A stretch of 45,820 nucleotides of DNA. It comes from Methyloprofundus sp. Its GTDB lineage: Bacteria > Pseudomonadota > Gammaproteobacteria > Methylococcales > Methylomonadaceae. The translations under genes and the position numbers were made by a program. The notes beneath the pieces are model-generated. The model saw only the letters and a program-made list of their open reading frames with translations. It was not told the origin of the DNA and ran no database searches. This document shows, in pieces, positions 39,998 to 45,820 of the stretch. The DNA lies in assembly GCA_014859465.1 (NCBI GenBank), contig JACUUF010000018.1, positions 1 through 45,820 on the forward strand. Reading direction: 5' to 3'. Position 1 is the stretch's first letter, and each line of letters begins with the position of its first letter.

Positions 39998-40590
39998 AAC
40001 TCACCTTTAGTAGATAATTGCTGTAATTGCTCCAGCGTATTAATATTCTCAAAAAATTCAGGCGAAGCACTAAAGTCCACTTTTACCCAATGATGCTGTT
40101 CAATCCAACGATCAATTTTACGCTCACCCTGCGCCAAATAAGTTTGCAAACTGTCTTTTAACGCCGTTTTAAGCGCCAGAAAAACCGGATGCAAGCGCTC
40201 GCCATCAAAAGCGACAGCAATATCCGCATCAGCCTGCGCGCGCTCATGCAGTAAAGTCGTTAACCCTTCTGAAGTGATAAAAGGAGAATCACACGGCATC
40301 ACTAATAACACGTCATTTTGGCAAGCATTTAAAGCCGCATAAATACCCGCCAAAGGCCCATCAAAATCACTCGTTGCGTCACTAATAACGGGATAAGCAA
40401 AGGCCTGATATTGTTCAATATGACGATTGGCATTAATCAGTAATTCATCGGCCACAGCCGCCATCGCTTGCACGGCATAACTAATCATTGCTCGCCCCTT
40501 AAAATCTACCAGACCTTTGTCTTGTTTATTCATGCGCCGCGCCAAGCCACCTGCTAAAATGACGCCTGATACTTTCGATTGCTTATTCAT
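39994..40590 (-). CDS. mobA: Molybdenum cofactor guanylyltransferase MobA
   Basis: Attaches GMP to Mo-molybdopterin to form the guanine dinucleotide cofactor used by formate dehydrogenase and related enzymes. The nucleotide-binding motif is [19 protein letters not shown] near residue 10, and [14 protein letters not shown] plus VMPCDSPF follow. 198 residues, normal for the family. The fdhD start overlaps its stop (ATGA), so they are co-translated. The start is only about 50 bp from that of the divergent rhlE-like gene, so their promoters may overlap. Confidence 0.93.
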   Translation of the reverse strand: MNKQSKVSGVILAGGLARRMNKQDKGLVDFKGRAMISYAVQAMAAVADELLINANRHIEQYQAFAYPVISDATSDFDGPLAGIYAALNACQNDVLLVMPCDSPFITSEGLTTLLHERAQADADIAVAFDGERLHPVFLALKTALKDSLQTYLAQGERKIDRWIEQHHWVKVDFSASPEFFENINTLEQLQQLSTKGEL

Positions 40591-40640
40591 TCTCTAATTC
40601 TGCTACCATGTCACCAACAAAACCCCATAAAAACATTAAT

Positions 40641-41918
40641 ATGTCATTTAAGCAATTAGATTTATGCGCACCTTTGCTGCAAGCGATTACCGAGCAAGGC
40701 TACACAAAAGCAACCCCAGTACAAGAGCAAGCTATTCCCGTTATTTTACAAGGCCGGGATCTTCTCGCCGGCGCACAAACAGGAACCGGCAAAACAGCCG
40801 GCTTTGCATTGCCGATATTACAGCGGTTGCACCATCAAGAACGCCCGACAAAACCATACCCTGTGAGAGCTTTAATTCTAACGCCTACGCGTGAGCTGGC
40901 CATGCAAGTGCATGAAAGCTTTAAAATATATGGCCAGCATTTACCCTTATTTTCCGAAGTCGTCTTCGGTGGCGTCAGTACCCATGCGCAAATTCAACGC
41001 CTACAGCAAGGCGCTGATATTCTGGTTGCTACGCCGGGGCGTTTACTTGACTTACTCAAGCAAAAGCAAGTCGATTTATCTCAGGTGCAATTTTTTGTTT
41101 TAGATGAAGCTGATCGTATGCTGGATATGGGCTTTATTTTAGACATACGCAAACTGATAAGCGTATTACCTAAAAAACGTCAGAACTTACTGTTTTCCGC
41201 GACCTACTCGCAAGAAATAAAAACCTTAGCCGCACAACTATTAAATAATCCCGTTGAAGTGGCCATCGCCCGAGAAAATGTCGCAGCCGATACGGTCAGC
41301 CAATCGGTTTATGCCATTAAAAAAGAAAATAAACGTGAGCTAGTTTCCTGGTTAATCGGTCATCACAACTGGCAGCAAGTCTTAATTTTCGTGCGCACTA
41401 AACATGGTGCAGATCGTTTATCTAAACAGCTAATTAAAGACGGTCTGCGCTGCGATGCCCTACATGGCGATAAAAGCCAAGGCGCGAGAAGCCGCGCATT
41501 GGAAAACTTTAAGTCAGGTAAAATTGGCGTGTTGATCGCCACTGATATTGCCGCACGCGGTTTAGATATAGACCAATTACCGCATGTGATTAATTTTGAC
41601 CTACCCGCACAGGCAGAAGATTATGTGCACCGCATAGGCCGAACCGGCAGAGCCGGCATGAGCGGTGAAGCGATTTCTTTAGTTGATGCTGAAGAAGCGT
41701 ATTTATTAGACGCTGTAGAAAAATTATTAGGCAAGAAAATACCCAGAGTTGCCGATACCGGCTATGCAACGGTATCGCTTGAGGTCATCAATAAACCCAA
41801 AGCCCAGCCGCGACAAAATCAGCGTCAGCACAGAGATCAAAATGGGCAGAAAAAACAAACCGCTAGCCCCAGAACTAGAAACCGTAGACCTAGCAGTAAC
41901 AAACAACCTAAAGTATAA
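40641..41918 (+). CDS. DEAD-box RNA helicase, second RhlE-like paralogue
   Basis: RhlE-type helicase with Q-motif (TPVQEQAIP), [36 protein letters not shown] and HRIGRTGR, followed by a basic tail rich in Q, R and K. It is clearly paralogous to the protein at 7570-8874. I start at ATG 40641 (MSFKQLDLC, 425 residues) because RhlE proteins begin this way; an in-frame ATG at 40608 would add 11 residues, and neither has a good ribosome site. It is divergent from mobA. Different roles in cold growth or ribosome assembly are possible but not visible. Confidence 0.9.
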   Translation: MSFKQLDLCAPLLQAITEQGYTKATPVQEQAIPVILQGRDLLAGAQTGTGKTAGFALPILQRLHHQERPTKPYPVRALILTPTRELAMQVHESFKIYGQHLPLFSEVVFGGVSTHAQIQRLQQGADILVATPGRLLDLLKQKQVDLSQVQFFVLDEADRMLDMGFILDIRKLISVLPKKRQNLLFSATYSQEIKTLAAQLLNNPVEVAIARENVAADTVSQSVYAIKKENKRELVSWLIGHHNWQQVLIFVRTKHGADRLSKQLIKDGLRCDALHGDKSQGARSRALENFKSGKIGVLIATDIAARGLDIDQLPHVINFDLPAQAEDYVHRIGRTGRAGMSGEAISLVDAEEAYLLDAVEKLLGKKIPRVADTGYATVSLEVINKPKAQPRQNQRQHRDQNGQKKQTASPRTRNRRPSSNKQPKV

Positions 41919-41963
41919 GTATTAAGCACTGATAGTTAAGGGCATGTAAATTTTGCATTCTGC

Positions 41964-42016
41964 GGGAGAGGTTTTTAGCCACGATTTCAGACAGGTCGCG
42001 GCTAAAAGCCGCGCCC
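41964..42016. repeat. REP-like inverted pair
   Basis: GGGAGAGGTTTTTAGCCACG (from 41964) is mirrored by CGCGGCTAAAAGCCGCGCCC (to 42016), with 17 of 21 positions complementary. It shares the GGCTTTTAGCCGCG-like core with the elements at 7305 and 34878. It lies between the helicase and halogenase-like genes. Confidence 0.7.
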
Positions 42017-42043
42017 ACAAATACGCTCACGTAAAAATATAGA

Positions 42044-43369
42044 ATGGGTAAAACAATGAACCACGCACAACAAAATCACTACGATGTCTTAGTCATTGGC
42101 GGTGGCCCTGCGGGAACAACGATTGCTAGTTTACTGGCCGAAAAAGGGCGTAGCGTTTGTTTATTGGAAAAAGCGCATCATCCACGTTTTCATATTGGTG
42201 AATCCTTATTGCCAATGAATTTACCGATTTTAGAAAAGCTTGGCGTACTTGATCAAGTTGCTGCTATCGGCATGAAAAAATACGCAGCTGAATTCAACTC
42301 TACCGAGACATTACTAGCACAAGATACTTTCTATTTTGCTCAAGCAACTCATTCAAATTACCCTTTTTCTTATCAAGTCAGGCGTTCTGAATTTGATGAA
42401 ATCTTATTTAAAAATTGCCAACAAAAAGGCGTAACAGCCATCGAAGGCATGACCGTCACTGATACACAGCTTGAAGGCTCAGTAAAAAAGCTTCAAGCAA
42501 GGGATGAGCAAGCTGAACTGCATGAATTTAGCGCGCGTTATCTCATTGATGCCTCAGGGCGTGATACCGTTCTGGCGCAACAACTCAACAGCAAACAAAA
42601 AAACCCAAAACATAAAATGGCCGCAATTTACGGGCACTTCAATAGTGTTGAACGTAGATCAGGCAAAGATGCAGGTAATATCAGTATTTATTGGTTTCAA
42701 CACGGCTGGATTTGGTTAATCCCGCTAAAAGATGGCATAACCAGTATCGGCTGCGTTTGTTGGCCAGACTATTTAAAAACACGCAACACACCTTTAGCTG
42801 AGTTTTTACAACGCACTTTAGAACTTGTTCCTGAAATACGTGACCGTATGCAGTACGCTCAATTAGAAGGGCAAGCTCAGGCAACGGGTAATTATTCTTA
42901 TCAATCCAACATTATGTCAGGCGATGGTTTTTTATTGATCGGCGATGCTTATGCGTTTGTTGATCCCGTGTTTTCCAGCGGGGTTTATCTCGCCATGCAA
43001 AGTGCAACGCGAGGCGCTGAGTTAGTGGATCAATTACTCGAAAAAAATACACCGCACAAACACTTGATTACCCAATTTGAAAATGCTGTCGCCGAAGAAA
43101 TCAAAGCCTTTTGCTGGTTCATTTATCGCTTTAACAGCCCCGCTTTACATAAACTATTAATGTCATCTGATGAAACGGCTCAACATCCCGTGAAACAAAA
43201 AATCAAATCCGCAGTTATTTCAGTATTAGCAGGAGATGCTTACAATAACCCTCAAATTCGCCTGCCTTTGCGGGCTTTTAAACTTTTATATCTGATCAAT
43301 AAACTGGCTGAATTCAAAAAAAATCACGCATTTAACCGCTTTAGAAAACAGCAGAATCAAGCATCATAA
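42044..43369 (+). CDS. FAD-dependent oxidoreductase resembling flavin-dependent halogenases
   Basis: Flavoprotein monooxygenase-like protein of 441 residues. It has the FAD motif GGGPAG (19-24), HPRFHIGESLLP (46-57) and GDAYAFVDPVFSSGV near 305, the set found in halogenase-like and geranylgeranyl-reductase-like flavoproteins. The halogenase WxWxIP motif is present as W222-I-W-L-I-P227. K78/K79 lie in the region where halogenases have their catalytic lysine, but I have not aligned this. No peptide synthetase, polyketide or tryptophan genes are near, so the substrate is unknown. ATG 42044 or 42056 may be the start. It may equally be a non-halogenating hydroxylase. Confidence 0.7.
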   Translation: MGKTMNHAQQNHYDVLVIGGGPAGTTIASLLAEKGRSVCLLEKAHHPRFHIGESLLPMNLPILEKLGVLDQVAAIGMKKYAAEFNSTETLLAQDTFYFAQATHSNYPFSYQVRRSEFDEILFKNCQQKGVTAIEGMTVTDTQLEGSVKKLQARDEQAELHEFSARYLIDASGRDTVLAQQLNSKQKNPKHKMAAIYGHFNSVERRSGKDAGNISIYWFQHGWIWLIPLKDGITSIGCVCWPDYLKTRNTPLAEFLQRTLELVPEIRDRMQYAQLEGQAQATGNYSYQSNIMSGDGFLLIGDAYAFVDPVFSSGVYLAMQSATRGAELVDQLLEKNTPHKHLITQFENAVAEEIKAFCWFIYRFNSPALHKLLMSSDETAQHPVKQKIKSAVISVLAGDAYNNPQIRLPLRAFKLLYLINKLAEFKKNHAFNRFRKQQNQAS

Positions 43370-43370
43370 C

Positions 43371-43811
43371 CTAGCCAATAACAGGCACTAGATCAGCCCA
43401 ATGTTTACCTAAACGTTGCTGCCAGCCAGCATCTGACATTAAACCTAAAGATAAGTAAAACCAAGAAACGGTGGAATATAAATCCTTTTGGCTTAAATAA
43501 TCGCCAGAACATTGAAAACCAGCTTTGCGTAAATTATTCATACTTTTTATATTCTTGCCGCGCACTTTGGCATAAAGCATTTTCACCCCTAGCTTCCGGG
43601 CATAACGGATGCGATCTTTAATCATCCGCTCAGCGAAACCCAATTGCCGATACTTTTTATCAACCAGCATAAAGCCAATTTCAGCGATCTCGCCATCGCA
43701 ACACTTAATCGTGCTGCCAGCAACAAAAGGCTTCAGCCTTGAGCAGAATCGACTTATAGAAATTATCGAGTACCCACGATAAAATGCTTCATTGAAAAAT
43801 GACCAAAGCAT
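43371..43811 (-). CDS. GNAT-family N-acetyltransferase
   Basis: 146-residue GNAT protein. The acetyl-CoA loop is RQLGFAERM (R/QxxGxA pattern) near residue 57-65, preceded by the strand IAEIGFMLVD. NIKSMNNLRKAGFQ corresponds to the motif B end. The N-terminus is hydrophobic and short, so the true start may be slightly different. The substrate is unknown. It is convergent with the halogenase-like gene (1-bp gap) and divergent from the ATPase gene. Confidence 0.75.
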   Translation of the reverse strand: MLWSFFNEAFYRGYSIISISRFCSRLKPFVAGSTIKCCDGEIAEIGFMLVDKKYRQLGFAERMIKDRIRYARKLGVKMLYAKVRGKNIKSMNNLRKAGFQCSGDYLSQKDLYSTVSWFYLSLGLMSDAGWQQRLGKHWADLVPVIG

Positions 43812-43847
43812 GACTTGCTATAAACAGAACACAATAAAGGAACCCAG

Positions 43848-45296
43848 ATGCAGGAAATATTGATTGGCGGTAACGAAGCAACACAGATCATCATGAATGC
43901 CGCGATGGGTAACCGCCACGGCATGATTTCAGGTGCCACCGGAACCGGTAAAACAGTGACTTTACAAATTCTAGCGGAAGGCTACTCGCGCTTAGGTGTT
44001 CCGGTTTTTATGGCGGATATCAAAGGCGATTTATCCGGTATAGCTAAACCAGGCAAGGCTCATGAAAAAATCAGCGAGCGCATAGCAAGCATTAAAATTG
44101 CTGACTTTGAATTTCGCGCTAAGCCTACTGTTTTTTGGGATATTTTTGCCCAAAATGGCCATCCGGTACGCACCACTATTTCTGATATGGGACCTTTATT
44201 GCTAAGCCACCTGCTAGAATTAAACGACACGCAATCAGGCGTTCTGTACAGCTGCTTTAAAATAGCAGACGAACAGGGCTTGCTCTTGCTAGATCTCAAG
44301 GATTTACGTTCTATGCTCAGTTGGATGGCAGACAATGCTAAAGAGCTTAGTTCTGATTACGGCAATATTTCATCAGCCAGTGTCGGTGCGATGCAGCGCC
44401 GCTTATTAGTCTTAGAAGAACAAGGAGCAAGTCACTTTTTTGGTGAGCCTGCGATACAAATTGATGATTTTTGTCGCACTGATTTTTCGGCTAATGGCGT
44501 CATTAGCATACTCGATGCTACGGATTTAACTTCAAAATCTCCGCGCTTATATGCTGCTTTCTTATTATGGCTACTCTCTGATTTATTTGAGACCTTACCT
44601 GAAGTAGGTGATGCTGATCGCCCCAAGTTGGTGCTGTTTTTTGATGAAGCGCATTTATTGTTTGATCGCGCACCTCGGGTACTCATTGATAAAATCGAAC
44701 AAATTGTGCGTCTGATACGCTCTAAAGGTGTGGGGGTTTATTTTATTAGCCAAAGCCCCTTAGATATTCCAGAAGATATACTAGGGCAGCTAGGGCTAAA
44801 AATTCAACATGCTTTAAGAGCCTATACGCCGAAAGATCGCAAGACGATTAAAGCGGTCGCCGAAACCTTTCGCAGCAATCCTAAACTCGATACCGAAACG
44901 GTCATAAAAGAACTAAAAACCGGCGAAGCTTTAGTTTCAGTGCTAAATACAGATGGCAGCCCGACACCCGTTGAAAGAATTCTTATTCGTCCCCCTGAAT
45001 CACGTATCGGTGCGTTAAGTGCCGCTGAACGTAGCGAAGCGATAGCCAGATCACCTTATAAAGGTCGCTACGATCAGAGTATAGATAGAGAATCGGCTTA
45101 TGAAATGCTCAAACAAAAAGCAGCGCACCTAGCTGAGCAAGCAGCACAACAAGAAAAGCCAGAGACTCGCCGTAGTAGTGGCCGTCAATCAGCAGGCGAA
45201 GCCTTATTGAAAAGTGCCGCACGCAGCATAGGCAGTCAAATCGGCAGGCAGATTATTCGCGGCATTATGGGATCATTATTTGGCGGGAAACGCTAA
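43848..45296 (+). CDS. HerA-like ATPase, DUF853 (YjgR) family
   Basis: FtsK/HerA-type P-loop ATPase of 482 residues, equivalent to E. coli YjgR (500). Walker A is GATGTGKT (29-36), Walker B is LVLFFDEAHLLF near 263-274, and FISQSPLDIPEDILGQLG follows. The conserved ADIKGDLSGIAKPG near residue 56 is specific for this family. The last 70 residues are basic and glycine-rich, ending GGKR. Its function is not established; relatives are DNA translocases, and no NurA-like nuclease partner is adjacent. It appears to be transcribed alone. Confidence 0.88.
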   Translation: MQEILIGGNEATQIIMNAAMGNRHGMISGATGTGKTVTLQILAEGYSRLGVPVFMADIKGDLSGIAKPGKAHEKISERIASIKIADFEFRAKPTVFWDIFAQNGHPVRTTISDMGPLLLSHLLELNDTQSGVLYSCFKIADEQGLLLLDLKDLRSMLSWMADNAKELSSDYGNISSASVGAMQRRLLVLEEQGASHFFGEPAIQIDDFCRTDFSANGVISILDATDLTSKSPRLYAAFLLWLLSDLFETLPEVGDADRPKLVLFFDEAHLLFDRAPRVLIDKIEQIVRLIRSKGVGVYFISQSPLDIPEDILGQLGLKIQHALRAYTPKDRKTIKAVAETFRSNPKLDTETVIKELKTGEALVSVLNTDGSPTPVERILIRPPESRIGALSAAERSEAIARSPYKGRYDQSIDRESAYEMLKQKAAHLAEQAAQQEKPETRRSSGRQSAGEALLKSAARSIGSQIGRQIIRGIMGSLFGGKR

Positions 45297-45303
45297 GCTA
45301 AAC

Positions 45304-45651
45304 TCAATAAGGGCAATACCGACAGCTATTACCACAACAGGTACCACGCTTTAAGTGGTACCATTGGCTATAAACGAACTCGCCATATTCTAGGGTGTAA
45401 TCAATATACTCAATTAAGCCGTTCTTATTGTCGTATTGACTAGCAAGCAGCAACACATGTTCAAGCGTATTGTCCTGTATTACCTGCTCAATTTTATCGG
45501 CAATTGCTTTACTCAGGCAGGTTTGGCATCGACAATCTTGATCATATTCAGCTGGCATAATAGTTGGGAAACTAACACACCAACATGACTCGCCTTCTTG
45601 TCCCGAGCCACAACTAATAGTTGCACTGCAAACTGAGCATTTTTTATTCAC
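45304..45651 (-). CDS. Cysteine-rich CWC domain plus DUF5522 protein
   Basis: Small protein of 115 residues in two parts. The N-terminal half has the CWC-type cysteine pattern (CSVC, CGSG, CWC, CRCQTCL). The C-terminal part is the DUF5522 motif: GEFVYSQWYHLKRGTCCGN, then CRYCPY. Both probably bind zinc. The two are often found fused or adjacent; the function is unknown. It is convergent with the HerA-like gene, with an 8-bp gap. Confidence 0.78.
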   Translation of the reverse strand: MNKKCSVCSATISCGSGQEGESCWCVSFPTIMPAEYDQDCRCQTCLSKAIADKIEQVIQDNTLEHVLLLASQYDNKNGLIEYIDYTLEYGEFVYSQWYHLKRGTCCGNSCRYCPY

Positions 45652-45772
45652 TAGGGAATACTCGTTGTTACTGATTATCGCGCTTGAGCTATGCTAGAAC
45701 AGGTGAATGCGCTAAGCACGGAACCTACAATTAAATATTTCATAGCTAATCAGACCCTTTATTTGAAAAATA

Positions 45773-45795
45773 GGTAGTGGGTGAAATCTGTGATT
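45773..45795 (+). repeat. Putative IS terminal inverted repeat (right window edge)
   Basis: Starts GGTAGTGGGT and runs rightward out of the window. It matches 27-49 (minus strand) at about 21 of 23 positions. The element body would lie to the right, beyond the window. Confidence 0.6.
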
Positions 45796-45820
45796 TTCAA
45801 TATAATTGAAGTTACGACAT

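Overview
The window looks like a chromosomal stretch of a gammaproteobacterium, most likely a methanotroph of the order Methylococcales. Two things point there. The core genes have gammaproteobacterial order and sequence: thrS-infC-rpmI-rplT-pheS-pheT-ihfA-merR, priA, dbpA and htpX. There is also a sucrose cluster, sps-spp-fruK-ams, in the arrangement known from gammaproteobacterial methanotrophs such as Methylotuvimicrobium alcaliphilum. The DNA is visibly AT-rich. No methane or methanol oxidation genes lie in the window, so the assignment is an inference.

Layout. 1-5.2 kb (minus strand): gcvT and a gcvP cut off at residue 862 where an IS-like end begins, then dbpA. 5.4-8.9 kb (plus): a quinone oxidoreductase, a mercaptopyruvate sulfurtransferase and rhlE. 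9.3-16.9 kb (minus): tRNA-Pro(GGG) and the translation cluster, with an AUC start for infC and a terminator-like hairpin in the thrS leader. 17-20.5 kb: a decayed antiporter, a HI0933-type flavoprotein, and thiC under a TPP riboswitch. 20.7-24.9 kb: a PHO4-type phosphate transporter and priA, the latter behind a cluster of DnaA-box-like sites. 24.8-30.8 kb (minus): the sucrose operon, with a perfect 22-bp palindrome just before sps. 31-33.3 kb: a more GC-rich surface O-acyltransferase, frameshifted at an 8-base G/C homopolymer and bracketed by inverted GGGGTCAGC motifs. 33.4-36.5 kb: a YajR-like transporter, an ADP-ribose pyrophosphatase and htpX. 36.6-39.1 kb: a small accessory block with an antitoxin, a frameshifted RelE-like toxin, a DUF2835 gene, and a coupled ATPase plus DUF4276 pair. 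39.2-45.7 kb: fdhD-mobA, a second rhlE-like helicase, a halogenase-like flavoprotein, a GNAT protein, a HerA-like ATPase and a CWC/DUF5522 protein.

How the genes work together. The sucrose genes form a compact operon with 4-bp and 1-bp overlaps, covering synthesis (sps, spp) and breakdown (ams, fruK). fdhD and mobA overlap and both serve molybdenum formate dehydrogenase. Several REP-like palindromes lie between genes. Both window edges carry near-identical sequences that look like the ends of one IS family, with their outer ends facing inward, so the window is either bounded by two IS copies or was cut at them during assembly. The most system-like unexplained unit is the ATPase-DUF4276 pair, whose layout resembles OLD/PARIS-type anti-phage modules.
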